A stretch of DNA of 64,000 bases, from contig JAFZIY010000023.1 in assembly GCA_017554105.1 (NCBI GenBank), positions 1 to 64,000 of the forward strand, written 5' to 3'. A program made the translations under genes and the position numbers. Source of the stretch: Prevotella sp. (lineage in GTDB: Bacteria > Bacteroidota > Bacteroidia > Bacteroidales > Bacteroidaceae). Under the pieces are notes generated by a model. That model made no database searches, was not told the origin of the DNA, and saw nothing but the letters and a program-made list of their open reading frames with translations. Of the stretch, positions 35,968 through 44,369 are shown piece after piece; the stretch's first letter is position 1; every line of letters begins with the position of its first letter.

Positions 35968-36563
35968 AACGCAATATTCTCATAGCATTGCTTCTGATGA
36001 TGTTTGCAATAGGTGCAAACTGTCAACCTCGTCAACGGCAGAAGAGCGAGGCATCAGAACAACTGGGTATGGCCATTGACTATTTTTCGTCAGGCAAATA
36101 CCATGAGGCATTGCTGCTTTTCAGCCGACTCGACAAGCAATACAATCTGAATCCAAGATTCCATGCCTACATGGGCGTGTGCCAATATTACGAATGGAAC
36201 TACGAAGAGGCATGTAAACTGCTGAGCGAGGCAATACCCCAACTCGAAGGACTCGCGCCACATGAGCGAAGCATCTATTACTTCGCATGTGCGGAAAGCT
36301 ATTTCAATTTGTCAAAATATAACGAAGCAATTCCTTACTATGAGCAGCACATAAATGTGTGCTACGAGAACGAGAAAGGCGATGCTCTTTATCGTATCGC
36401 CTTCTGCTACATGTTCACTAACAACAAGCCATTGGCACTTGAGTATTTCACCTCTGCACTCTCATACTATGAGAAGCATCCAAACAACGCCAAAGCAAGA
36501 ATTGCGCAACTCAGGAACATGACAAAGGGCTTAGAGGAAGAACTGAAAGAAAACCAGGAATAG
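35964..36563 (+). CDS. secreted tetratricopeptide-repeat protein
   Basis: A 199-residue protein starting in the ATGA overlap with the M64 gene; it has the signal peptide MKRNILIALLLMMFAIGANC. Residues about 30-190 contain four to five TPR-like helix pairs (AIDYFSSGKYHEALLLFSRL, MGVCQYYEWNYEEACKLLSEA, SYFNLSKYNEAIPYYEQHI, YMFTNNKPLALEYFTSAL). TPR proteins act as scaffolds, so a partner role for the M64 peptidase is inferred from coupling only. A 22-bp repeat array begins eight bases after the stop codon. Confidence 0.85.
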   Translation: MKRNILIALLLMMFAIGANCQPRQRQKSEASEQLGMAIDYFSSGKYHEALLLFSRLDKQYNLNPRFHAYMGVCQYYEWNYEEACKLLSEAIPQLEGLAPHERSIYYFACAESYFNLSKYNEAIPYYEQHINVCYENEKGDALYRIAFCYMFTNNKPLALEYFTSALSYYEKHPNNAKARIAQLRNMTKGLEEELKENQE

Positions 36564-36570
36564 TCCATCA

Positions 36571-36712
36571 TTATCCAAAAGATATCCTTTTACCTTACCA
36601 AAGGTGGCTTTTGAGACTCTCAAAGATGACTTCTGACACCCTCAGAGGTGGCTTCTGACCTCATCAGATGTATACTTCTGGCCTCCTTAAAGATATACTT
36701 TTGCGTTTCCCT
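36571..36712. repeat. 22-bp periodic array 3 (six units)
   Basis: Six units of the form AAAGATATCCTTTTACC / AAAGGTGGCTTTTGAG / AAAGATGACTTCTGAC run with cores at 36586, 36607, 36629, 36651, 36674 and 36697 (spacing 21 to 23). They follow the TPR gene directly. Confidence 0.65.
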
Positions 36713-36730
36713 ACTAAACATACGGGCATA

Positions 36731-36818
36731 AAAAAAGCGACAGGCTTCACAGCTGATCGCTCCATATCTCCAATAGGTATTAGTTTTTTTAAGGTAAAAA
36801 GATTGTTTTCAGGATAAC
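36731..36818 (-). ncRNA. candidate small RNA, ~90 nt
   Basis: A promoter (see the next entry) and a hairpin followed by a run of T define a minus-strand unit with no sizeable reading frame. The 3' hairpin is AGCGATCAG ... CTGTCGCT (one bulged T) followed by seven T residues, near 36760-36731. A 16-codon frame (MERSAVKPVAFLCPYV) overlaps the hairpin after GGAGAT, so a tiny peptide cannot be excluded. No gene follows within 150 bases on this strand. I do not recognise an Rfam family. Confidence 0.5.
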
Positions 36819-36823
36819 GTGTG

Positions 36824-36855
36824 CAAAGTTACTCTATTTATTTTAACAATCCAAA
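36824..36855 (-). promoter_or_regulatory. promoter of the candidate small RNA
   Basis: On the minus strand, TTTG (about 36855-36852), a 20-base spacer and TAACTTTG (36831-36824) form a textbook Bacteroidota promoter inside a 446-base gap without genes on that strand. Confidence 0.65.
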
Positions 36856-37009
36856 TTATTTTCTTTCATTTTTTTAGCGAATCGTGCCGTGCGCCCACAC
36901 AAGCCCCAAAATTATCATAATTTAACAAATAATTCATGCAAACGATTGCTCAAATAGCATTTTTGACACATTGAAATAGCATAAAAGGGCAATAATACAC
37001 TTATCTTGA
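36832..37009. other. AT-rich gap remainder, no gene seen
   Basis: Beyond the small-RNA promoter the sequence is very AT-rich. I see no start-stop frame, tRNA or repeat that can be supported. It separates the TPR gene from the minus-strand P-loop gene, whose stop lies at 37010. Confidence 0.5.
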
Positions 37010-37546
37010 TTAAAACATAAGGCATCCTTCCAATATGGTTTTTATTGTCTCCTCGTAATTAGTATCTATCAAAGATACCTTTTCCCCACTTTGGACGAAA
37101 CCATTTATATAGTAATGATTGTCCTCTTTCAGAGAATCTGATGTAATATCTGTGTCGTACAGCCTTGTCTCTATATCAGAGTTATGATTCTTTATATAAC
37201 TAAAATGAGCATCAATAAACACATCTGTCATAGCAAGGCATATAAATTTGATTGACGATAAATACTGTTCGCAGAAATCTTGTTGCCAATCAAAAGGTAT
37301 GTAGCAACCTTCCACAATAAGATTCTGTTTATTCTCAATAGCAGTCTTAATTATCTCACGGACAATTGGCCAAAGATAATCGGTTAAGGCATCATCATCC
37401 TCAGGCGTTAGTTCGGTATTACCGCTACGTATTAACCCCATTTTCAGATGGTCGATAGAAAGATATGGGAACTTGTATCTTTCGAGCATTCTCTGCGCCA
37501 AAAGAGTCTTTCCTGTATGTGATGCTCCAGTTATAAGAACAATCAT
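37010..37546 (-). CDS. P-loop NTPase, kinase-like (unknown substrate)
   Basis: A 178-residue protein starting in an ATGA overlap with the acetyltransferase gene. It has Walker A GASHTGKT (7-14) at the very N-terminus and the LSIDHLKMGLI segment typical of small nucleotide/metabolite kinases (AAA_33/zeta-toxin/2-phosphoglycerate-kinase-like). NLIVEGCYIPFDW fits the Walker B strand region. The C-terminal half is acidic and AT-rich in codons. The substrate cannot be told. Translational coupling to a Vat-type enzyme suggests the pair moved together; resistance by kinase action is possible but unsupported. Confidence 0.7.
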   Translation of the reverse strand: MIVLITGASHTGKTLLAQRMLERYKFPYLSIDHLKMGLIRSGNTELTPEDDDALTDYLWPIVREIIKTAIENKQNLIVEGCYIPFDWQQDFCEQYLSSIKFICLAMTDVFIDAHFSYIKNHNSDIETRLYDTDITSDSLKEDNHYYINGFVQSGEKVSLIDTNYEETIKTILEGCLMF

Positions 37547-38208
37547 AGCCTCGCCTTTATTTCTTTTTTGACCTTTTCTAAATCGCGACAAGAGAGAATA
37601 GGCATCAAACTCTCTATCTCCTCAATACTCTTATCCCACCATTTTAGTTTTAAGAGGTAACCGATAAGTTCATCATCGAATCGTTTTCGAATAACTCTAC
37701 ACGGATTGCCTACTGCAATTGAATAAGGCGGGATGTCCTTAGCTACTACAGAGTTTGTTCCGATTATTGCTCCGTCACCAATATGGACACCTGGCATCAC
37801 GGTCACGTTCTGCCCTATCCACACGTCATTGCCAACGACAGTATCACCCTTTAACGGCAACTCATCTTTTACTGGAGCTATGGCACTCCCCCAGTCTCCC
37901 CCAATAACGTAGAAAGGATAAGTCGTTACACAATCCATCCTATGATTAGCCCCGTTCATCACAAACTCCACACCTTTGGCGATAGCACAGAACTTGCCAA
38001 TTATTAGTTTGTCTCCAATAAAGTCATAGAAATGGGTAACGTGTTTCTCAAACTGGCCTGCTCCATCCACGTCATCATAATAGGTATAGTCACCAATAAT
38101 AATATTGGGATTCTTTACCACATTCTTAATGAAGCATAGGCTTGGAATGTTAGGGTTTGGAAAAGCTTCGTTCGGATTAGGTCTATTACTTATTATCATA
38201 TTTAGCAT
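37543..38208 (-). CDS. Vat-type (CatB-related) xenobiotic O-acetyltransferase
   Basis: A 221-residue left-handed beta-helix acetyltransferase. The core matches streptogramin A acetyltransferases and type B chloramphenicol acetyltransferases: GDYTYYDD, IGDKLIIGKFCAIAKGVEFVMNGANHRMD (catalytic His89), TYPFYVIGGDWG, GNDVWIGQNVTVMPGVHIGDGAIIGTNSVVAKDIPPYSIAVGNP and VIRKRF. Hexapeptide turns are obvious. These enzymes use acetyl-CoA. Whether this one acts on virginiamycin-type drugs is inference, as housekeeping homologues exist. Start 38208 follows the comM stop by four bases; ATG 38199 is an alternative. It looks more AT-rich than its neighbours. Confidence 0.85.
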   Translation of the reverse strand: MLNMIISNRPNPNEAFPNPNIPSLCFIKNVVKNPNIIIGDYTYYDDVDGAGQFEKHVTHFYDFIGDKLIIGKFCAIAKGVEFVMNGANHRMDCVTTYPFYVIGGDWGSAIAPVKDELPLKGDTVVGNDVWIGQNVTVMPGVHIGDGAIIGTNSVVAKDIPPYSIAVGNPCRVIRKRFDDELIGYLLKLKWWDKSIEEIESLMPILSCRDLEKVKKEIKARL

Positions 38209-38212
38209 TGTT

Positions 38213-39757
38213 TTATATGCCCCTCTCTGCCCAGTCACCTCTATCCAGATTACGATATGATATTGCTTCTGCAAGATGGGTGGTTGTAATTGGCTCTGAA
38301 CCATCAAGATCGGCAATTGTTCTTGCCACTTTAAGTATCCTTGAGTATGCTCTGGCAGATAGGTGCATGCGCTCCATCGCTATACGAAGCATATTCATAC
38401 CCGCCTCATCTGGCTCTGCGTACTGATGAATCATACGCTCGGTCATCTGAGCATTACAATGAATGCCCTTGACGTTCTTATATCTTGCTTCCTGTATCTC
38501 ACGAGCCTTAATCACTCTCTGCCGTATATTCGCGCTTGGCTCTCCCTGCTTCGTTTGTGATATGTCTTTGAATGGAACAGGCGTAATCTCACAATGAATG
38601 TCAATTCTATCAAGCAACGGACCAGAAATCTTATTCAAGTATCTCTGTATCTGGCCAGGAGTGCATACGCAATGGTGCGTAGGGTCGCCATAATAGCCAC
38701 AGGGACAGGGGTTCATTGACGCCACGAACATAAACGAGCAGGGAAATTCGATTGTGTATTTTGCACGACTAATGGTAATCATCCTATCCTCAAGCGGCTG
38801 GCGCATTACCTCTAAAACACTTCGTGAAAACTCAGGCAATTCATCAAGAAACAAGACTCCATTATGGGCAAGTGAAATCTCACCCGGACGAGGGCTTGTT
38901 CCACCACCGACAAGCGCAACCTGAGAGATGCTGTGATGAGGACTCCTAAACGGACGCTGATAGATTAACGACGTACCATTACTCAACTTTCCGGCCACAG
39001 AATGTACTTGTGTTGTTTCAAGACTCTCGGATAATGTCAATGGAGGAAGTATCGACGGGAGTCTCTTTGCCATCATAGACTTACCCGAACCTGGAGGTCC
39101 GACCATAATCAGGTTATGTCCTCCAGCAGCCGCAACCTCGAGCGCACGCTTCACATTCTCTTGTCCACGCACATCAGCATAATCAAGGTCAACATGCGAC
39201 TGGTTCTCATAGAACTCTTTTCTAGTATCTATTATAATAGGTTCGTAATGCTCTCCGTTTAAGAATCTTATAACATCGGTCAATGAGTCCATAGCATACA
39301 CATCGAGATTGTTTACGACTGCAGCCTCACGACCATTCTCCTTAGGAACTATGAGCCCTTTGAACTTGTCTGCACGAGCCTTTATCGCCAATGGCAACAC
39401 ACCACGAACGGAACGCAACTGCCCATCAAGTCCCAACTCGCCAACCATCATATACTGCTCAAGCAAATCGGATTTCACATTACCGTTTGCACCTAATACA
39501 CCGATAGCCATAGCGAGGTCGTAACCACTACCCTCTTTCTTAATGTCGGCAGGTGACAAATTAACGGTAATGTCAGCAACTGGCATCTTGCCACCAATAT
39601 TGGTTATAGCAGCCTTAATACGGTCGTAGTTTTCTTTAACAGCCGTATCAGCAAGCCCCGACACATGGAACAGCACTCCCTTTGATATGTTGGTCTCAAC
39701 CGTAACAGTAACAACGGTCAGCCCCATCACCTCTGCAGAATATGTCTTAACAAGCAT
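38213..39757 (-). CDS. comM: ComM/YifB family Mg-chelatase-like AAA+ ATPase
   Basis: A 514-residue protein. The N-terminal Lon-protease-like fold (about 20-160, TVNLSPADIKKEGSGYDLAMAIG) is followed by the Mg-chelatase ATPase with Walker A MVGPPGSGKSMMAKRLP (about 220) and Walker B GVLFLDELPEFSR. A zinc-like loop CPCGYYGDPTHHCVC and a C-terminal Mg_chelatase_C domain complete it. ComM is a branch-migration helicase used in natural transformation in several bacteria. It is the first gene of a minus-strand unit with the acetyltransferase and the P-loop gene. Confidence 0.95.
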   Translation of the reverse strand: MLVKTYSAEVMGLTVVTVTVETNISKGVLFHVSGLADTAVKENYDRIKAAITNIGGKMPVADITVNLSPADIKKEGSGYDLAMAIGVLGANGNVKSDLLEQYMMVGELGLDGQLRSVRGVLPLAIKARADKFKGLIVPKENGREAAVVNNLDVYAMDSLTDVIRFLNGEHYEPIIIDTRKEFYENQSHVDLDYADVRGQENVKRALEVAAAGGHNLIMVGPPGSGKSMMAKRLPSILPPLTLSESLETTQVHSVAGKLSNGTSLIYQRPFRSPHHSISQVALVGGGTSPRPGEISLAHNGVLFLDELPEFSRSVLEVMRQPLEDRMITISRAKYTIEFPCSFMFVASMNPCPCGYYGDPTHHCVCTPGQIQRYLNKISGPLLDRIDIHCEITPVPFKDISQTKQGEPSANIRQRVIKAREIQEARYKNVKGIHCNAQMTERMIHQYAEPDEAGMNMLRIAMERMHLSARAYSRILKVARTIADLDGSEPITTTHLAEAISYRNLDRGDWAERGI

Positions 39758-39785
39758 TATTTAACAAAAAGGTTAGTTTGTAAAA

Positions 39786-39818
39786 ACAGGGACATGTAAA
39801 AAACATACACGTCCCTGT
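39786..39818. terminator. hairpin downstream of the Wza-like gene
   Basis: ACAGGGACATGT (39786-39797) pairs with ACACGTCCCTGT at 39807-39818, with one mismatch and an A-rich loop. It sits 23 bases past the Wza-like stop on the minus strand and close to the comM start. Confidence 0.55.
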
Positions 39819-39841
39819 AATATATTATTAGGTATAAGACC

Positions 39842-40621
39842 TTATTTCTTTACAAGAGTATAAATTAACGTGCCAAATGATATCACACTTGTAATGGTTG
39901 AAAGGAACCAAGTGTTGTTGTTGAGAGTCTGACGACTGATTCTAGACTTGTTCGGCTCTATATATATAATGTCATTCTGCTGAAGATAATAGTAGGGAGA
40001 ATTCAGTATCTCTGCAGAACTAATATCTAAACGGTGTGTGCTCTTCTGACCTGTTTTGTCCTCACGGATAAGCAAGATATTATCACGACGACCATACATT
40101 GTAAGGTCACCAGCAGAGGCGATTGCTTCCACAATACTCATCTTCTCTGTAGAAACAGGAACAATTCTTGAACCAGTCTCACCGATAATGGTTACATGAT
40201 AACTTGCAAGACGCACGGTAACAATAGGATTCTCATTTGCTGCCATATAAGGACGGACCTTTGAAAGAATAAGATTCTCACACTCACGAGTAGTAAGTCC
40301 TTCAACATGCAAAGAACCAACCATTGGGAAGTTGATGTTTCCATTGTTGTCAACAAGGTAACCATAAATTCTTCCTTGCTGGTTAGATGTAGAACCTTCG
40401 TTCAGATTAAGGTTGAAAGGCTTTGCGGCATCTTGGTCAGAAGTATTAACCCTAATGTTAATCAAGTCTTTTGGCATGATGCGTGCATCATACAACCAAC
40501 GTGAACGAGACAAATCTGCCGTGTCTGCACCTTGAAAGTAAACTATTTTCTTGGAACTTCCGCAACTACCGAAAAGAACCGTAATAGCCATGATGACTAT
40601 TGGGATTATTAACTTTTTCAT
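39842..40621 (-). CDS. Wza-like polysaccharide export lipoprotein (SLBB)
   Basis: A 259-residue protein. ATG 40621 gives a lipoprotein signal with Cys20 (AITVLFGSCGSS). The mature part has the polysaccharide biosynthesis/export domain (IMPKDLINIRVNTSDQDAAKPFN, YGYLVDNNGNINFPMVGSLHVEGLTTRE) and one SLBB domain (YHVTIIGETGSRIVPVSTEKMSIVEAI). A C-terminal membrane segment (TWFLSTITSVISFGTLIYTLV) is typical of the family. Wza-type proteins form the outer-membrane channel for capsule or exopolysaccharide. The usual partner tyrosine kinase/Wzc is not adjacent. Its promoter is TTTG-N20-TAAATTTG at 40686-40655. Confidence 0.92.
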   Translation of the reverse strand: MKKLIIPIVIMAITVLFGSCGSSKKIVYFQGADTADLSRSRWLYDARIMPKDLINIRVNTSDQDAAKPFNLNLNEGSTSNQQGRIYGYLVDNNGNINFPMVGSLHVEGLTTRECENLILSKVRPYMAANENPIVTVRLASYHVTIIGETGSRIVPVSTEKMSIVEAIASAGDLTMYGRRDNILLIREDKTGQKSTHRLDISSAEILNSPYYYLQQNDIIYIEPNKSRISRQTLNNNTWFLSTITSVISFGTLIYTLVKK

Positions 40622-40654
40622 TCTCTTAATTGTATTTAGATTATTATTTGGCTG

Positions 40655-40686
40655 CAAATTTAATCTTATTTTTTGATATATGCAAA
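40655..40686 (-). promoter_or_regulatory. promoter of the Wza-like gene
   Basis: On the minus strand, TTTG (40686-40683), a 20-base spacer and TAAATTTG (40662-40655) fit the Bacteroidota consensus exactly. The start codon follows after about 30 bases. Confidence 0.7.
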
Positions 40687-40729
40687 AAAAACATAAATAA
40701 TTTAGTATATATGCATTTCTCAACAAGAA

Positions 40730-40758
40730 AATGACCACGCTTAATTGGCGTGGTCATT
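40730..40758 (-). terminator. terminator after ppiD
   Basis: A perfect 11-bp stem (AATGACCACGC, 40730-40740, with 40748-40758) has a 7-base loop. It lies 33 bases past the ppiD stop, followed on the minus strand by a run of T. Confidence 0.75.
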
Positions 40759-40791
40759 ATTTGTGTATAGTTTAGAAAAACTCATCTAGAA

Positions 40792-42924
40792 TTAGAAGAA
40801 CAGATAACGATTGTCCTTCACGTCTGCCTTAACAAAGTACTCTTGAAGTGCTTGTTGTGCTGCCTGAGAAGCACGCTGACCAAGACGCTTGGTATAAGCA
40901 GCCTCGTCAAACTTGCCTGGACGAGGAGTCTTTTCCTTAACCTGGAAAAGATATACACCTGCATTACCCTTAACAGGAGCAGCAGAGAACTTACCCTTGG
41001 CAGTACCTGCCACAGCACCACTAAGAGCAGGCTCATTAGCACCAGTTGACTGAACGAATACAGGAGCAGCAAATGTCACCTGAGATACCTCACTTACCTG
41101 TGCGCCCTTAGACTTAGCGGCCTCAATAGACTTCACATCCTTTACATTTGCGATAATCTGCTCTGCCTTCTTGTCACGAAGAACAGCATTCTTCACGTAC
41201 TCTTTTACGGCTGCATCATCAAGAGAGCGAACACCCTCCTTATGAATTCCAGTCAGGGCAACTACAAGAAGGTTATCGTTATCACCACACTCATAAAGTT
41301 GTGACACTTCATTTGTCTTCGCGCCAAATATCCATTTCATTGCATCACGAGTATCACGCACATTTGCCACGTAGTGCTCTGCACTTGACAAATCCTTGCG
41401 CTCTTCAACCTTATAGCCATACTTTGCGGCATTCTTCTCCAAACCCTCAATTGACTGGCTCTCGCTTACATACTGACTGAACTTATTATAAGCGGCATTA
41501 TATGTGTCCTTAGAGAAATCTATGCTCTTTGAAATAACTGCTGCGGTGTACTTAGTAACCGTTGCACGTTTGTCGGCAACCTGAATAATCATGTTACCCT
41601 GTGAAAGCTGAAGGTTCTTCGTCTCATTTACAGCCATAGTGTTAATGGCTTTAATATATGAACGGAAGTCTGCATCAATACCGGAAGCATTCTGATATTG
41701 TCGAGTGGTAACCCACATCTTCTCACCAGTCTGACCATATTTCTTTGCAAGAGCCTCGAAGTCGCCACCGCCCTGTAATGCATTGTAAATACTATCTGCA
41801 CGTTTAGCGGCCACGTCATTATTCTGGTCAGCCACCTGGATTATACGTACCTGAACAGAATCAGGCAACTGTTCCTTAGCAATAAGGCGGATAATGTTGG
41901 TGGTATTGTCAGCTCCCTCAACAGGACCTAATGTCTGACCAACAGACATAGAGTCGAGTTTAGCAGCTATAGCCGTTGGGAAAGCATCCTTCATTACAGG
42001 AACACCATTGAAGGGAACAAGTGAAGAACTCTTACTTACAACATTTCCTGGATTATCAGAACTCTGCAACTCCTCAGCATACTTCTTCATCTGAGCGGTA
42101 AGAGCATTACGGTCAGCATCAGAAGCAGATACCTTTACGCTAACGTACTTAATATCGCGAGTTTCCTGATACTGTGTGAACATTGGCTTGAGCTCATCGT
42201 ACTTAGCCTTCAAGTCACCATCAGTAACGGTAACCTTGTTGTCGTTAATTGACGAATAGGGAATAGCAGCAAGCTCAATTGTGCTCTCCTCGTTCTCAGC
42301 AGCGAAAGCTGCCTTTGCTGAAACGTTGTTGGTAACCATCATACAACGAGCAAAAAGAGCCTGATACTTCTGCGCAAGAAGTTGTGTACGCATATTCTTC
42401 TCCGTGAAGCTCCAGAACTTGCTGATTGCCTCATATTGTTCTGCCAACTGAGGATTGTTAAGTGCGGACTTGTCGTTGAGGAACTTCTGAACCATTGTAT
42501 AATCAAAACGTCCTGTCTGCTGGTTTACAAACGGAGTCTGAAGAAGCATTGGGTTCGTACCTTCCTTCATGATATTCTGTAACTCCTCGTCGGTAACGGT
42601 AAGACCAAGTTCACCAGCTTCCTTTTCAATAATGCTGTTCTGAACCAATGTCTGCCATACCTGATCACGAAGAGCTGAGGTCTGCTCGTCGGTAAGGTTA
42701 TCCATACCACGGGCAATTTTTACATACTCTGTAAACTCATTAACCTTCTCATTGAAATCATTGATGTCAACCGACTTGCCAAGAACGGTACCCACCTCGT
42801 TTCTTCTGCCAAAGAGAGCGTCGACAATCTTGCTCCAGTCTTCAGCAATGAATGCGAAAAGACCCAAGCCAATCACTATTATCAGCACAGGTCCCCAGCT
42901 TCTGATTTTTCCAATTGCTGCCAT
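40792..42924 (-). CDS. ppiD: peptidylprolyl isomerase PpiD/SurA-like, membrane anchored
   Basis: A 710-residue periplasmic chaperone/prolyl isomerase. One N-terminal membrane helix (GPVLIIVIGLGLFAFIA, about 11-27) anchors it. A SurA_N-like region (about 45-190) follows, and a parvulin-type PPIC domain (about 345-450, VQVRIIQVADQNNDVAAKRADSIYNAL ... GGDFEALAKKYG) lies in the middle. The layout matches PpiD, which assists newly exported proteins at the Sec translocon. It is the last gene of the coaX-to-ppiD envelope cluster, though a -7 box (TAATTTTG, 43051-43044) may give it its own promoter. Confidence 0.92.
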   Translation of the reverse strand: MAAIGKIRSWGPVLIIVIGLGLFAFIAEDWSKIVDALFGRRNEVGTVLGKSVDINDFNEKVNEFTEYVKIARGMDNLTDEQTSALRDQVWQTLVQNSIIEKEAGELGLTVTDEELQNIMKEGTNPMLLQTPFVNQQTGRFDYTMVQKFLNDKSALNNPQLAEQYEAISKFWSFTEKNMRTQLLAQKYQALFARCMMVTNNVSAKAAFAAENEESTIELAAIPYSSINDNKVTVTDGDLKAKYDELKPMFTQYQETRDIKYVSVKVSASDADRNALTAQMKKYAEELQSSDNPGNVVSKSSSLVPFNGVPVMKDAFPTAIAAKLDSMSVGQTLGPVEGADNTTNIIRLIAKEQLPDSVQVRIIQVADQNNDVAAKRADSIYNALQGGGDFEALAKKYGQTGEKMWVTTRQYQNASGIDADFRSYIKAINTMAVNETKNLQLSQGNMIIQVADKRATVTKYTAAVISKSIDFSKDTYNAAYNKFSQYVSESQSIEGLEKNAAKYGYKVEERKDLSSAEHYVANVRDTRDAMKWIFGAKTNEVSQLYECGDNDNLLVVALTGIHKEGVRSLDDAAVKEYVKNAVLRDKKAEQIIANVKDVKSIEAAKSKGAQVSEVSQVTFAAPVFVQSTGANEPALSGAVAGTAKGKFSAAPVKGNAGVYLFQVKEKTPRPGKFDEAAYTKRLGQRASQAAQQALQEYFVKADVKDNRYLFF

Positions 42925-43096
42925 TTTGTTTTTAATTTTATTCTATTGTTTTTATTATTTACATCGTTTAGGAACGGGTGTTTATACAGCCTTTTTACAT
43001 ATTGGCATAACACACAAATTCCTGAAAAATAAGTTTCAAGGCGCAAAATTACAAAAAAGATGATAATTATCGGCAAATAATCTCGAAAAAGTTTTA

Positions 43097-44365
43097 TTAT
43101 TTCAACACTTTCAGTTTTACCAACTCTATTTTCGTCATCGTATTCTTCATTATTTTGAACTCAAAACCGCCAATAGTCACTATCTCGTTGAGCTTCGGAA
43201 AACTCTGATAATAATGCAGAATCATACCTCCCACAGTCATATAGTCTTCACTCTCAGGAAGGTTAATATTGAATTTCTCGTTTACCTTGTCTATCTCAAG
43301 ACGTGCGGAAAGCACATACTCATTATCACCCACCTGCTTGGCGATGTAAGTTGAGTTATCATGCTCATCCTCAATATCTCCGAAGATTTCCTCCACTATG
43401 TCCTCAAGACTTACTATTCCGCTTGTTCCGCCAAACTCGTCAATAACAACTCCGAGAGTCTTCTTTTCCTGCATGAACGTCTGCATCAGCTTTTGGGCCG
43501 GCATCGTCTCAGGCACATAAGGCATGTTTTGTATTCCCTCATGCCAATTGTTCGCATCCCTGAACATCTCGGAAGAATGGATATAACCAATAATATGGTC
43601 TATATCCTCACGATATACGATAATCTTGGACTTTCCACTCTCCACAAAAATGTTTTTCAACTCATTCACAGAGCAATCGTACTCTACAGCACAAATCTCG
43701 GTACGCGGCACCATGCAATCGCGAACCTTAGTGTCAGAAAACTCCAGAGCATTCTGGAATATCTTCACCTCATCGTCTATCTGCGAGTCGTCTTTTGCCT
43801 TTGCTATGCTCGACTGTACCAAATAGTCGAGGTCGACTTTTGAGAATTCCTCGTCCTCGTCATCCTTTTCCACCTTGATTCCCATGATTCTCATCAGCAG
43901 ATGCGACAACATTGTGGAGAATCGGGATATGGGCCACAATAATATATAAAAAATGTATGCGGGGAAAGCGAATATCGTAAGCAGTCTGTTAGCATTGCTC
44001 TTGAATATTGACTTTGGAAGAAACTCTCCTGTAAACAACACAATCAAGGTTGAAAGGACAGTGTCGGCAGGTACCGTTATGCCCGGGTCCAAGCCGGCAA
44101 AGATGGTCTTGTCGAAGAATGCTGCCATAAGAATACCATATACGACAAGTACTATATTGTTGCCAACAAGCATCGTACTGACAAAATGACTCGGATGCTT
44201 ATAGAACACCTCCAAAGGAAGTCGTGCCCAACCCAACTTCTCCTTATCCATCTCAACAGCCATACGATTACTCGATACGAAAGCTATCTCCATGCCCGAG
44301 AAGAACGCGGAGAGCAACATTGATATGAGTATCCCGATGATTAAAGGTAGGCCTATGTCTTGCAT
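43097..44365 (-). CDS. CNNM/CBS/CorC_HlyC membrane protein (hemolysin family, GldE-like)
   Basis: A 422-residue protein. A CNNM (DUF21) membrane domain with three to four helices occupies about residues 5-190 (LLSAFFSGMEIAFVSSNRMAVEMDK, STLIVLFTGEFLPKSIFKSNANR). A CBS pair follows (about 205-330, VRDCMVPRTEICAVEYDCSVNEL ... LGVVIDEFGGTSGIVSLEDIVEEIFG), then a CorC_HlyC C-terminal domain. Such proteins are linked to Mg or Co transport in some bacteria, and the Bacteroidota branch is named GldE after gliding genes. It begins four bases after the lptC stop. Confidence 0.9.
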   Translation of the reverse strand: MQDIGLPLIIGILISMLLSAFFSGMEIAFVSSNRMAVEMDKEKLGWARLPLEVFYKHPSHFVSTMLVGNNIVLVVYGILMAAFFDKTIFAGLDPGITVPADTVLSTLIVLFTGEFLPKSIFKSNANRLLTIFAFPAYIFYILLWPISRFSTMLSHLLMRIMGIKVEKDDEDEEFSKVDLDYLVQSSIAKAKDDSQIDDEVKIFQNALEFSDTKVRDCMVPRTEICAVEYDCSVNELKNIFVESGKSKIIVYREDIDHIIGYIHSSEMFRDANNWHEGIQNMPYVPETMPAQKLMQTFMQEKKTLGVVIDEFGGTSGIVSLEDIVEEIFGDIEDEHDNSTYIAKQVGDNEYVLSARLEIDKVNEKFNINLPESEDYMTVGGMILHYYQSFPKLNEIVTIGGFEFKIMKNTMTKIELVKLKVLK

Positions 44366-44369
44366 AATG

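Noticed and set aside
36571-36712. Could the 22-bp arrays be CRISPR?
   Set aside because: There are no unique spacers between identical repeats. Units abut, are degenerate, and no cas genes are present.
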